Shown piece after piece: positions 25,566 to 34,101 of a stretch of DNA of 64,000 nt. The stretch spans positions 248,001-312,000 of the forward strand of contig NZ_SRSF01000002.1 of assembly GCF_004803465.1 (NCBI RefSeq), read 5' to 3'. Position 1 is the first letter of the stretch, and each line of letters opens with the position of its first letter. The notes below the pieces were generated by a model. The model was not told the DNA's origin, searched no databases, and worked only from the letters and a program-made list of their open reading frames with translations. The stretch is from Neolewinella litorea. Its GTDB lineage: Bacteria > Bacteroidota > Bacteroidia > Chitinophagales > Saprospiraceae. A program made the position numbers and the translations under genes.

Positions 25566-26894
25566 ATGAAACGACGCACCTTCCTTCAGACCGCCCCGGT
25601 ACTTTTTGCGGGCCTGCCCCTCGGGCCGCTTCCCCACCCTTCCCGGCACCCGCGCGCCGCCGCCCCGCGGAAAGTAGCGTTGATCGGTTGCGGTTGGTAC
25701 GGTAAGAGCGACCTCATGCGGCTAATCCAGGTGGCCGAGGTGGAAGTGGTGGCCCTGTGCGACGTAGACGAGCACATGCTGGCCGGTGCCGCGGCCCTGG
25801 TACGCCAGCGGATCCCCGGCGCGGAACCTAAACTGTACCTCGACTACGAGCGGCTCCTGCGGGAGGAAAGTCCGGAAATCGTGCTGGTCTGCACCCCCGA
25901 CCATTGGCACGCCCTGCAGGCCGTGGCGGCCATTGAAGCCGGTGCCCACGTGTACCTGCAAAAGCCCGTCGGCGTAGACGTGCGTGAATGTGAGGCGGTG
26001 CTGGACGCGGCGCGCCGTCACGATCGCGTAGTGCAGGTGGGGCTACAGCGGCGCAGCACCCCCCACCTGGTGGAGGCCAAGCGCTACATCGTGGACGCCG
26101 GCAAACTAGGCACCGTAGCCCACGTGGAGGTGTGCTGCTACTACCACATGCGCGACCGTGCGGTACGACAGGAGGAGCCCGTTCCCGACTTCTTTAATTA
26201 CGACATGTGGACGGGTCCGGCCCCCCTGCTGCCCTACAAGGGCCTGCCGCACCGCCGGTGGCGTTCGTTCTGGGCCTACGGCAACGGAATTGTCGGCGAC
26301 ATGTGTGTCCATATGTTCGACATGACTCGCTGGATGCTTGACCTCGGCTGGCCGCTGGAGGTGAGCAGCACGGGGGGCATCTACGTACAGACGGAGGCCG
26401 ACGCCACCATCACCGATACCCAGCATGTGGTCTTTGAGTACGACGGGCTGAGCTGCGTATGGCAGCACCGCACCTGGGGTAAGGCCCCGGACCCGGAGTT
26501 TCCCTGGGCAATGAAGATTTACGGTGACCAGGGCACGCTGGAGGCCGATCCGCACAAATACGATTTTACGCCGGCCGGCGGCGAGACCGTGCGGGTGGAG
26601 GCCCGCTACGAGCGCGAAGAGTTCCCCGAGGACCTCGAAGAAAAGGACATCGAACTGCACGCCGCGCCGGCCACCCGCGCGCATTTTATTGACTTTCTGC
26701 GGGCCATTGATTCGGGGACGCGCCCGGTGGCGGACATTGAGGAGGGGGTGATTTCTTCGGCGGCCTGCATCCTGGGCAACCTGGCCATGCTCGACGGTGG
26801 CACCCTGAGCTACGACCCCGAGACGCGGACCCTCTCCGGCGGGGACGCGACCTTACTGGCCCGCCGCTACCGGGCACCCTACGAACGGCCCTAG
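25566..26894 (+). CDS. Gfo/Idh/MocA-family oxidoreductase with Tat-like signal
   Basis: NAD(P)-dependent sugar oxidoreductase family, 442 residues. The start MKRRTFLQTAPVLFAG is a twin-arginine-type signal, common in exported Bacteroidota members of this family. The Rossmann motif reads LIGCGWYGKSDLMRL (about 38-52), the dinucleotide region CTPDHWHALQAV, and the usual EKP motif is QKP (YLQKPVGVD). The substrate domain contains MWTGPAPLLPY and GDMCVHMFDMTRWML. A TATATTAG sequence near 25538 may be its promoter. Whether it is a catalyst or a glycosidase-like family member cannot be told. Confidence 0.88.
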   Translation: MKRRTFLQTAPVLFAGLPLGPLPHPSRHPRAAAPRKVALIGCGWYGKSDLMRLIQVAEVEVVALCDVDEHMLAGAAALVRQRIPGAEPKLYLDYERLLREESPEIVLVCTPDHWHALQAVAAIEAGAHVYLQKPVGVDVRECEAVLDAARRHDRVVQVGLQRRSTPHLVEAKRYIVDAGKLGTVAHVEVCCYYHMRDRAVRQEEPVPDFFNYDMWTGPAPLLPYKGLPHRRWRSFWAYGNGIVGDMCVHMFDMTRWMLDLGWPLEVSSTGGIYVQTEADATITDTQHVVFEYDGLSCVWQHRTWGKAPDPEFPWAMKIYGDQGTLEADPHKYDFTPAGGETVRVEARYEREEFPEDLEEKDIELHAAPATRAHFIDFLRAIDSGTRPVADIEEGVISSAACILGNLAMLDGGTLSYDPETRTLSGGDATLLARRYRAPYERP

Positions 26895-26900
26895 TGGGGC

Positions 26901-26908
26901 TATCTTCG
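26901..26908 (+). promoter_or_regulatory. -7 promoter element, near-leaderless start
   Basis: TATCTTCG followed by CGCCC lies only five bases before the ATG at 26914. Transcription would begin at or next to the start codon. Confidence 0.4.
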
Positions 26909-26913
26909 CGCCC

Positions 26914-27966
26914 ATGTCGCAATCGCTTACGAATGCGCTGAAGTTCATTGTCTTCGTCGGACTGGGCTTTGGCATCCTTTACCTTGTATACCGCAACCAG
27001 CAGGAAGCCTACGCCGCCGACTGCGCCCTGCGGGGCCTCGCCGAAGGGGAATGCAGTTTGCTCGACAAGGTCCTGCGCGACTTTGCGGGAGCCAACTTCG
27101 CCTGGCTGGGTATGACGGTGGTGGCCTTCTGCGTCAGTAACCTCAGCCGCGCGCTGCGCTGGAACATGCTGCTGCGCACCCTGGGCAAGCGCCCCCGTCT
27201 GGTGAATGCCTTTCTGACCATCAACCTGGGCTACCTGGCCAACCTGGGCTTCCCGCGCCTCGGTGAGATCGCCCGGCCGGCGGCCATGGCGCGCTACGAG
27301 AAAATGAAGCTGGAGAAGGTGATTGGCACCGTGGTGGTCGACCGGATGGTCGACGTGATCTGTCTGCTTACCCTTTCGGGCCTGACGCTCCTGCTGGCCG
27401 GCGACCGCATTATGGCCTGGCTGACGGACAACGCCTCCGTGACCGGACGATTTGCGGGACTGGAGTGGCTGCTGCTGAGCGTGGTGGTGCTGGGAACGGC
27501 CGGACTGGCCCTGGCGTGGTTCCAGCGCCGGCGCATCGCCGCCACCCGGGTGGGCGACAAACTGATCAGCGTGATCCGCGGCTTCGTGGAGGGGCTGCGC
27601 ACCATTGCTACCGTTGAGCGGCCCTGGCTGTTTGTCCTGCACAGCCTCAACATCTGGCTGATGTACTTCCTTATGACGCTCTTCGTCTTCCTTTCCTACG
27701 CGCCCACGGCGGACCTGGGACCGGAGGCCGCGCTGACCACCTTCGTGAGCGGGGGCTGGGGCATCGTCATTCCGAGTCCGGGCGGCATGGGCAGCTACCA
27801 CTACCTGGCCCAGAGCGCCCTAGGCTTGTACGGGGTGGCCGGCGAGGACGGCTTCGCCTGGGCGAATATTTCCTTCTTTTCCATCAATATCGGCTGTAAC
27901 GTGTTGATCGGCTTGATAGCCCTGTTGTTCCTGCCCCGGATCAACCGGAACTACGTGCCAACCTAA
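26914..27966 (+). CDS. Flippase-like integral membrane protein (lysylphosphatidylglycerol synthase TM family, UPF0104)
   Basis: A 350-residue polytopic membrane protein. It shows the family pattern: an early amphipathic start, SNLSRALRWNMLLRTLG, NLGYLANLGFPRLGEIARP, VVVDRMVDV, and near the end GGWGIVIPSPGGMGSYHY. This matches the lysylphosphatidylglycerol synthase transmembrane/flippase-like family, which includes lipid and glycolipid flippases but in Bacteroidota is mostly uncharacterised. It lacks the soluble catalytic domain of MprF. The next gene starts 9 bases downstream, so the two are an operon. Confidence 0.85.
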   Translation: MSQSLTNALKFIVFVGLGFGILYLVYRNQQEAYAADCALRGLAEGECSLLDKVLRDFAGANFAWLGMTVVAFCVSNLSRALRWNMLLRTLGKRPRLVNAFLTINLGYLANLGFPRLGEIARPAAMARYEKMKLEKVIGTVVVDRMVDVICLLTLSGLTLLLAGDRIMAWLTDNASVTGRFAGLEWLLLSVVVLGTAGLALAWFQRRRIAATRVGDKLISVIRGFVEGLRTIATVERPWLFVLHSLNIWLMYFLMTLFVFLSYAPTADLGPEAALTTFVSGGWGIVIPSPGGMGSYHYLAQSALGLYGVAGEDGFAWANISFFSINIGCNVLIGLIALLFLPRINRNYVPT

Positions 27967-27975
27967 ACCGTACCC

Positions 27976-29118
27976 TTGTTTCGCACCTGGCGCATCGGCC
28001 GCATCTTTGGTGTTCCCACCGAGTTGCACTGGTCCTTCCTGCTGGTCCCGGCCGCCATCCTGGTGTATGCCTACCAACCGGGGATCGGTTTGCGCTGGAC
28101 GCAGGTGCAATGGTGGACGGGCATCACCGTCCTGCTGTTCCTCTTCGTGCTGATCCACGAGTTGGGTCACGCCCTCACTGCCCGGGCGCGGGGGGTAAGG
28201 GCCGAAAAGATCATCCTGTTTCCCCTCGGGGGCGGCGCCCTGATCCCGGACGAGCCGGAGCGCACCTTCGACCAGGTGCTGATCTATTTCGCGGGCCCGC
28301 TGGCCAATATTCTGCTGGCGCTGCTCACCCTGCCCGTGCTGCTCTGGCAACCCAACGGCATTTACCTGCTCCGCTTCTACCTGAACCCCTTCGGCAATCT
28401 CGTCGTGGTGCCAACCCTTACGGAACAGTTGCTCGGGATCACCTTGGCCGTCAACGCCATCCTGGCCCTCGGCAATCTCCTGCCGGCCTATCCCCTCGAC
28501 GGGGGGCGCATCCTGCGGGCGCTGCTGAAAAAACCACTCGGTGAGCGGGTGGCTACCGTCATCACTACCCTGCTGGGCATAACGATCGGTGCCGGACTGG
28601 TGGGCTTGTCCTTTTCCATCGAAGACCCGCTGCTGGGACTGAGCGCGCTGTTCATCGTGTCCTTTTCCGCCATTGAGCTCAACCGGGGCTGGCAGCGCCG
28701 GCGCCTTTCCCGGGCCACCCTCGCGGATGTCCTTCGCACCCCCCTCAGGGAACGGATCTACGCCACCGACCGCGTGTACCGGGCCCGGGCCGTCTTCGCC
28801 GGTACCGACGCCAAGGTGCTCCCCGTCTATGACAACTGGAACCAGCTGAGCGGATTCGTGGAGCGGGAAGTACTGCTGCGGGAAGCCGACCGGGAGCACC
28901 CCGTAGAATACTATTACGAGGCGGAGTTCATCACGGCCACCGAGGAGGACAACCTGCTGGACCTGACCGAGCGGATCGTGGATGCCGACGTGTACGGTGC
29001 GGCCGTGTACGCCGGGGGGCAGGTGGTGGGCTTTGTGCTGACGGAGGACGTTATCCTGCACCTGGACCAGTCGCGGCGCAGGTTCTACAAGCGGTTTACA
29101 AGCCGAGCTGCGCCTTGA
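27976..29118 (+). CDS. Site-2-type (M50) intramembrane metalloprotease
   Basis: A 380-residue membrane protease with a TTG start 9 bases after the previous stop. The zinc motif HELGH is at 61-65 in a membrane helix, and the second ligand motif NLLPAYPLDGGRIL falls near residues 167-180. A C-terminal soluble part (about 255-375) looks like a CBS-type region (VLPVYDNWNQLSGFV, GQVVGFVLTEDVI). This is the SpoIVFB-like S2P group, where CBS domains can sense ATP. Its 3' end overlaps the convergent OmpH gene by 23 bases. The substrate is unknown. Confidence 0.88.
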   Translation: MFRTWRIGRIFGVPTELHWSFLLVPAAILVYAYQPGIGLRWTQVQWWTGITVLLFLFVLIHELGHALTARARGVRAEKIILFPLGGGALIPDEPERTFDQVLIYFAGPLANILLALLTLPVLLWQPNGIYLLRFYLNPFGNLVVVPTLTEQLLGITLAVNAILALGNLLPAYPLDGGRILRALLKKPLGERVATVITTLLGITIGAGLVGLSFSIEDPLLGLSALFIVSFSAIELNRGWQRRRLSRATLADVLRTPLRERIYATDRVYRARAVFAGTDAKVLPVYDNWNQLSGFVEREVLLREADREHPVEYYYEAEFITATEEDNLLDLTERIVDADVYGAAVYAGGQVVGFVLTEDVILHLDQSRRRFYKRFTSRAAP

Positions 29119-29596
29119 CCAGGGCCATCAGATCGTCCGAGTCCCGGGCGAACAGAACGGTATTGAACTGGGAGGTATCGAACACCAGGACGTAGCCGTT
29201 TTCCTCGGCGACCTTTATGATCGCCGCCCGTGCTTCTTCAATGAGGGGCCCGAGCAATTCCCGGCGCCGCCTTTCCACGTCCTGGACCATCTGTTGTTCG
29301 TAGCGGACGATCTCTTCCCGGTCCTTGTTCAGCTCGGCGCGGAATTCTGCCACCTTCACCGGTGGGAGTTCGTCAATCTGCCCTTCCAGTTCGGTGACGC
29401 GGGCCCGCAATTGGGCGACCATCTCCTCCCCCTTTTTCATTAATTCAGCGTTGTACGCCGCCAACTGCTCGTCGGCGGCTTTCGTGCCCGGCACCTGCGC
29501 GATCAGGTTACCGAAGTTGAGATGGCCGTACTTCTGGGCGGTGAGCGAACCCACGGCGAGGAAACAGCCGAATACTATCACAATGAGACGGTGCAT
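29096..29596 (-). CDS. OmpH/Skp-like periplasmic chaperone
   Basis: Small periplasmic protein (166 residues) of the OmpH/Skp family, which holds outer-membrane proteins in transit. The ATG at 29596 gives signal peptide MHRLIVIVFGCFLAVGSLTAQ. The mature part opens KYGHLNFGNLIAQVPGTKAAD, the family start, and continues with a long charged coiled-coil (about 45-120; VTELEGQIDEL, ELNKDREEIVRYEQQMVQD) and a final VLVFDTSQ strand. TATATTG at 29631-29625 is a likely -7 element. The last 23 bases overlap the convergent protease gene. Confidence 0.9.
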   Translation of the reverse strand: MHRLIVIVFGCFLAVGSLTAQKYGHLNFGNLIAQVPGTKAADEQLAAYNAELMKKGEEMVAQLRARVTELEGQIDELPPVKVAEFRAELNKDREEIVRYEQQMVQDVERRRRELLGPLIEEARAAIIKVAEENGYVLVFDTSQFNTVLFARDSDDLMALVKAQLGL

Positions 29597-29670
29597 GAAA
29601 GGGAATTGGACGGTAAGGGTGCCACAATATACGGGAGATCGAGAGCGCGAGCGCACGGGGTATCATCACC

Positions 29671-29694
29671 TATCCTGGACAAAGAGTCAGGATA
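29671..29694. repeat. Inverted repeat between divergent ompH-like and glucosaminidase genes
   Basis: TATCCTG and CAGGATA are separated by ten bases in the divergent intergenic region. It could be an operator or a chance hairpin; no T run follows. Confidence 0.3.
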
Positions 29695-29778
29695 GCGATC
29701 GGGATAAATATTTTGTTTGAAATGTGGGATTTTTAAAACATTTAGCCCTACCTTGCAGCCCTAAGCAACCCACCCGTT

Positions 29779-30486
29779 ATGAACCTTCCCATACCTACCG
29801 GCTGGCGTCTCTACCTCGAGGATCTGTACCGGCGACTGCACCGGCAGTTCACCAGTCCCTGGACCAAGGCCGCCGTTCTGCTCGTACTGGCGATCGTGGT
29901 TACCCGCAAGGAGTTGAGTTTTTCCCTTAGCATCGACGGCGGGCGCTGGTTGGGCGTGCAGCAATCCTCGGTATTCGACGGCGTGGGTGACGGCAACAGT
30001 TTCGTGGCCTTCCGGGGCGGTGACCGGCAGTGGACGGCGCGTGAGTTGGAGCAACTGGCTTACATTCGGCAGTACAAGAACATTGCCCTGCGGCAAATGG
30101 AAGAGCAGGGCATCCCGGCAAGCATCACCCTGGCCCAGGGCCTGCTCGAAAGCGGAGTCGGGCAAAGTACCCTGGCCGTAGAGAACAACAACCACTTCGG
30201 GTTGAAATGCTTCAGCAAGAGCTGCAGCAAGGGCCACTGCAGCAATCACAGCGACGACCATCACAAGGATTTCTTCCGCATTTTCTCCAGTCCGGAAGAG
30301 AGCTACCGGGCCCACGGGGAATTGCTGCAGAAGGACCGATACCAGGACCTGTTTCAGCTTGATCGGACGGACTTCCGGAGCTGGGCGCGCGGACTGAGCG
30401 CGGCAGGCTACGCGACGGATCCGAAGTACGCCGACAAGCTTATCCGGATGATCGAATCACTCGAGCTGCACCGGCTCGATTCGTAA
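29779..30486 (+). CDS. Glucosaminidase-domain protein (GH73-like peptidoglycan hydrolase)
   Basis: Predicted N-acetylglucosaminidase of 235 residues acting on peptidoglycan. A single membrane helix (about 31-44; AAVLLVLAIVVT) follows a cytoplasmic N-terminal stretch. The GH73/FlgJ-like domain begins IRQYKNIALRQMEEQGIPAS and contains the catalytic Glu in TLAQGLLESGVGQSTLA, then NNHFGLKC, a Cys/His-rich insertion (CFSKSCSKGHCSNHSDDHH), YRAHGELLQ and GLSAAGYATDPKYADKLI. The insertion might bind metal or form disulfides. An imperfect promoter (TACCTTGC near 29749) precedes it. Confidence 0.9.
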   Translation: MNLPIPTGWRLYLEDLYRRLHRQFTSPWTKAAVLLVLAIVVTRKELSFSLSIDGGRWLGVQQSSVFDGVGDGNSFVAFRGGDRQWTARELEQLAYIRQYKNIALRQMEEQGIPASITLAQGLLESGVGQSTLAVENNNHFGLKCFSKSCSKGHCSNHSDDHHKDFFRIFSSPEESYRAHGELLQKDRYQDLFQLDRTDFRSWARGLSAAGYATDPKYADKLIRMIESLELHRLDS

Positions 30487-30521
30487 AGAATATAAAGTTT
30501 GACGTTTTGAGTGTATATCAG

Positions 30522-30548
30522 GCCCGCCCCTCCCGGCGGGCTTTTTTT
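30522..30548 (+). terminator. Intrinsic terminator after the glucosaminidase gene
   Basis: Stem GCCCGCC / GGCGGGC with loop CCTCCC, then seven T, about 36 bases after the stop. Confidence 0.85.
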
Positions 30549-30561
30549 GGTCCCTAGCGGG

Positions 30562-31962
30562 CTACTTACCGATACAGAAATTGGAGAAGATGTTGCTGAG
30601 CAGATCGTCGGTGGAAATCTCCCCGGTGATCTCTGCAAGGTCCCGCAGGCTTTGGCGGATGTCCATGGCGATGAAGTCCTGGGAGAGGCCGGTTTCCAAC
30701 CCTTTGGCCACGCGCTCGAGGGAAAGGTCGGCCCGCCGCAGGGCGTCGTAGTGTCGGGCATTGCTCAGGATGACTTCCTGGGCGTCTATTCCGCCCCGGC
30801 CTTCGGTTACCGTATCGAGCAGGGTATCGCGCAGATACTGCAGGTTGCTGCGTTCGCTGGCGATCATGGGGATGAACCTTTCGGGGGGTACCGTCCATTT
30901 GCCGGCGTAGTCCTGGCCGAAGTAGTGGTCGTACTTCGTGTAGGGGTTCAGGTCCATTTTGTTGGCTACCACCACCAGTTCGAGGTCTTCGCGGTAGAGG
31001 CGGTCCAGGTCCGCGGCAAGCGTGGCCGGGTCGGTCTCTACCACGTCGAAGACATAGACCAACAGGTGACCGACGGCAACCTGCTGTAGCGTTCGAGCCA
31101 CGCCCATGGCCTCGATGGCGTCGGAGGCATCGCGGATACCGGCCGTGTCGACAAGTCGAAAGTGGATACCACCTATGTTGACGGCTTCCTCGATCGTATC
31201 GCGGGTGGTACCCGGAATGTCGGACACAATGGCGCGGTCTTCGTTCAGGAGGGCGTTCAGGAGGGTCGATTTTCCGGCATTGGGCCGGCCGGCGATAACG
31301 GTCGAGACCCCTTCCTTGATGGCGTTCCCGAGCCGGAAGGAGGTCGTCAGGTCCTCAATGCGTTTGCGTATCCGCGCCACCAGATCCGAAAGTTGCCGGC
31401 GGTCGGCAAATTCCACGTCCTCTTCCCCAAAATCCAGCTCCAGCTCGATGAGGCTGGCAAAGTCAATCAATTTTGTGCGCAGCTCCGTGATTTCGTTGCT
31501 TACGCCGCCGCGGAGTTGTCCCAGGGCGATGCGGTGCGCGGCAGCCGAACGGGAGGCAATCAGGTCGGCGACCGCTTCGGCCTGGCTCAGGTCGAGTTTG
31601 CCGTTCAGGAAGGCCCGCTGGCTGAACTCTCCGGGACCAGCGGGCCTGGCACCCGCGTCCCCGCCCAATTGAAGGATGCGCTGCAGGATGAAGGGGCTGC
31701 CGTGACAACTGATTTCCACGGCGTCCTCACCCGTATAGGAGGCCGGGGCCCGGTAGGTGGTCACCACTACCTCGTCGATGGCCTCGCCCGTGGGGTCCAA
31801 CAGGGCGCCGAAGTAAGCCCGGCGGGGCGTGGCTTTCAGCAGTTCGCGGGAAGGGAAGAAGGGGTCAATCAGCCGGATCGCGTCGGGTCCGCTGAGGCGT
31901 ACGATGCCGATCGCGCCTTCGCCCGGGGGTGTGGCGACGGCGATGATGGTGTCCTGGATCAT
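30562..31962 (-). CDS. mnmE: tRNA modification GTPase MnmE
   Basis: With MnmG it makes the 5-carboxymethylaminomethyl modification of wobble uridine in tRNA. The 466 residues show the N-terminal tetrahydrofolate-binding domain (IAAVATPPGEGAIGIVR-type start and CHGSPFILQRIL), helical domain, and a G domain with P-loop GRPNAGKS at 225-232, GTTRDT at 251-256, DTAG at 272-275 and NKMD further on. The C-terminus ends CIGK, the required MnmE motif. Its ATG overlaps the stop of the upstream histidine kinase gene by four bases, so the two are translationally coupled. Confidence 0.97.
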   Translation of the reverse strand: MIQDTIIAVATPPGEGAIGIVRLSGPDAIRLIDPFFPSRELLKATPRRAYFGALLDPTGEAIDEVVVTTYRAPASYTGEDAVEISCHGSPFILQRILQLGGDAGARPAGPGEFSQRAFLNGKLDLSQAEAVADLIASRSAAAHRIALGQLRGGVSNEITELRTKLIDFASLIELELDFGEEDVEFADRRQLSDLVARIRKRIEDLTTSFRLGNAIKEGVSTVIAGRPNAGKSTLLNALLNEDRAIVSDIPGTTRDTIEEAVNIGGIHFRLVDTAGIRDASDAIEAMGVARTLQQVAVGHLLVYVFDVVETDPATLAADLDRLYREDLELVVVANKMDLNPYTKYDHYFGQDYAGKWTVPPERFIPMIASERSNLQYLRDTLLDTVTEGRGGIDAQEVILSNARHYDALRRADLSLERVAKGLETGLSQDFIAMDIRQSLRDLAEITGEISTDDLLSNIFSNFCIGK

Positions 31963-33131
31963 GGTTTCGGGGGGGTAGCGCGGGGTAATACGATGCGAAA
32001 GGTAGTGCCCTTGCCGGGTTCGGAAGAGAGTACCGAAATCCGTCCCTGGTGGTATTCCTCAATAATGCGCTGCACCAGGCTAAGGCCGAGGCCCCAGCCC
32101 CGTTGTTTGGTGGTGAATCCGGGTTTGAATACGCGGCGGACGTTGCGGGGTGAGATACCCTTTCCGGTATCGCTGATGTCAATGATCACTTTGTTGTCCT
32201 TTTCGTGGACCACGCTGCTGATCTTTCCCTTGCCATCCATGGCGTCCAGGGCGTTGCGAAGGAGGTTCTCGATCACCCAGTCGAAAAGCAGCGGATTGAT
32301 CGCCACGGGAAGGTCACCGGTGCTCGCGTCCGGGAAATTAAAGGTGACGCGGCGGGGGGCCCGCTTTTCCATGTACTCGCGGCAGCGGGCGAGCTCGGCG
32401 TAAATATTGGTGGGGTACAATTCCGGGGTGGCCCCGATCTTGCTGAAGCGGTTGGCGACCATCTCCAGGCGCTGCACGTCCTTTTGCAATTCCGCGGAGA
32501 CGTCCATCAGGTCGGCGTTGTCGGCGTAGGAGAGGTTGAGGTGCTCGATCCATCCCATGATGGCACTGATGGGGGTGCCGAGCTGGTGGGCGGTTTCCTT
32601 GGCCATGCCGACCCAGACGCGGTTCTGCTCCGCCCGCCGTGCCTGGTTGATGCCGAATACGCCGATGACCAGGAAGGTGCCGATAAGCGCCAGTTGGATG
32701 TAGGGAAAGAGGCGCAGTTTCTGGATGAGCGTACTGGTGCCGAAATACATGAGTCCGCCGTACGGCATCTCGACGGGTGGTTTGCCGTATTCCTTCAGGT
32801 AATCCAGTTGCTCGAGGATGTAGGCGGTGTCGGACTCGCGGCCGCCCCAGTTGATGGCTTCCACGTAGCCGCCGCTCTGGAGGGCCCAGATGGCGGGGAT
32901 GGTGGTGTTGTTCTCGATGATCGCCTGTTGGGTGGAGACGTCCTCCGCCGCGTCGCTGCCATCAAAGTTATTGATGTCGCGCATGGAGGCTTCGTAGAAG
33001 CGGACGTAGTTCTCCTCGATGACGGAAAGCTGGTTGGCCAATCGGTTGGTATACCACACCGAGGCTACGACGATGCCCAGGCCGATGAGGGCGAGGTAGA
33101 GGGGCCAGCGGGAGGTAGTAGGAAGGGGCAT
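31959..33131 (-). CDS. Membrane sensor histidine kinase
   Basis: A 390-residue two-component sensor with two membrane helices (about 10-27 and 143-160) enclosing a periplasmic sensor segment of roughly 115 residues. The H-box is KETAHQLGTPIS with His182. The ATPase domain shows the N-box ENLLRNALDAM, G1 DISDTGKGIS, and G2 GWGLGLSLVQRI. The HQLGTP variant is common in Bacteroidota kinases. No response regulator gene is adjacent, so its partner is unknown. It precedes mnmE with an ATGA overlap, an unusual pairing. Confidence 0.92.
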   Translation of the reverse strand: MPLPTTSRWPLYLALIGLGIVVASVWYTNRLANQLSVIEENYVRFYEASMRDINNFDGSDAAEDVSTQQAIIENNTTIPAIWALQSGGYVEAINWGGRESDTAYILEQLDYLKEYGKPPVEMPYGGLMYFGTSTLIQKLRLFPYIQLALIGTFLVIGVFGINQARRAEQNRVWVGMAKETAHQLGTPISAIMGWIEHLNLSYADNADLMDVSAELQKDVQRLEMVANRFSKIGATPELYPTNIYAELARCREYMEKRAPRRVTFNFPDASTGDLPVAINPLLFDWVIENLLRNALDAMDGKGKISSVVHEKDNKVIIDISDTGKGISPRNVRRVFKPGFTTKQRGWGLGLSLVQRIIEEYHQGRISVLSSEPGKGTTFRIVLPRATPPKP

Positions 33132-33307
33132 GATGGGGGGCTTTACCGGGCGGGGCCGTGGCCGGCCGGTGCCGCGTTCCGCTCGGTGAACGACGGCGGG
33201 AATGTAAGCCCAATAACGCGATTTCCGGTTTGTGCCCGCCCGATCGACGCGGCACAGAGGACGAACGCGGGTGCCGGCGATTTATTTTCGTTGGCCCGGA
33301 TACTGAC

Positions 33308-34048
33308 TCAGCCCCCGGCGGTAACGCCAAGATCCTTAAGGGCGCGGCGGCTGGCCAGCTGTTCGGCGCTCTTTTTATTGAAATCCTCGCCTACGGCCAT
33401 GCGCTGCCCGTTGATGGTCACGGCCACGCGGAAGCGGTCGCGCTTGTCCTGCTTGAACCGCTTGAGGATCTCGTAGTCGACTTTCTGCCCGTTTTTCTGA
33501 CAGTGCTCGAGCAATTGGCTCTTGTAGTTGTCGTCGTAGGTTTCCAGCGTGTCGATGTCTACGTAATCGCGTAGCATCCGCTGTACAACGAAGTGGGTGG
33601 TCCCAACGTATCCCTGCTCGACGTAGACGGCCCCGACAAGTGCTTCCACGGCGTTGCCCAGCATGGACCGGGCGATACGGGTGTTGTTGTAGGTGCTGAG
33701 CAATTCGTCAAGTCCCATATCGTAGCCGATGGTATTGAGCGATTTGCGCTTGACGATCTTGGAGCGCATTTTGGTCAGGAAGCCCTCATCCGCGGTGGGG
33801 TACTTTTTGTAGAGGTACTCGGCTACGATAGTACCAAGGACGGCGTCCCCGAGGAATTCCAGCCGTTCGTTGTTCTGCCCCCCGTAGGGCTGGTGGCGGT
33901 TATTGTCGTTGCTGCTTTTGTGAGAGAAAGCGAGTTTGAAGATATTCAGGTATGCCGGGGTGAAGCCCAGTAATCGGCGCAATCGCCGCACCAGTTCCTT
34001 CTCCGGAGAGAAGTAGCGATTATAGATCCTTCGTACTGCTTTTATCAC
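33308..34048 (-). CDS. rnc: Ribonuclease III
   Basis: Cleaves double-stranded RNA in rRNA and mRNA maturation. It has 246 residues and starts at GTG 34048. The signature NERLEFLGD gives catalytic Glu61, Glu64 and Asp68; the second motif reads MLGNAVEALVGAVY with Glu135. The residue that is Asp114 in E. coli appears as Asn132 here, which I believe is frequent in this phylum. The C-terminal dsRNA-binding domain covers about 170-242 (NYKSQLLEHCQ, KKSAEQLASRRALKDLG). It lies downstream of fabF and acpP, a typical Bacteroidota order. Confidence 0.96.
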   Translation of the reverse strand: MIKAVRRIYNRYFSPEKELVRRLRRLLGFTPAYLNIFKLAFSHKSSNDNNRHQPYGGQNNERLEFLGDAVLGTIVAEYLYKKYPTADEGFLTKMRSKIVKRKSLNTIGYDMGLDELLSTYNNTRIARSMLGNAVEALVGAVYVEQGYVGTTHFVVQRMLRDYVDIDTLETYDDNYKSQLLEHCQKNGQKVDYEILKRFKQDKRDRFRVAVTINGQRMAVGEDFNKKSAEQLASRRALKDLGVTAGG

Positions 34049-34101
34049 TAGGTGGCGATATTGGGGCTAAAGGCTGATAGACATATTGCGACTATAACAA
34101 A

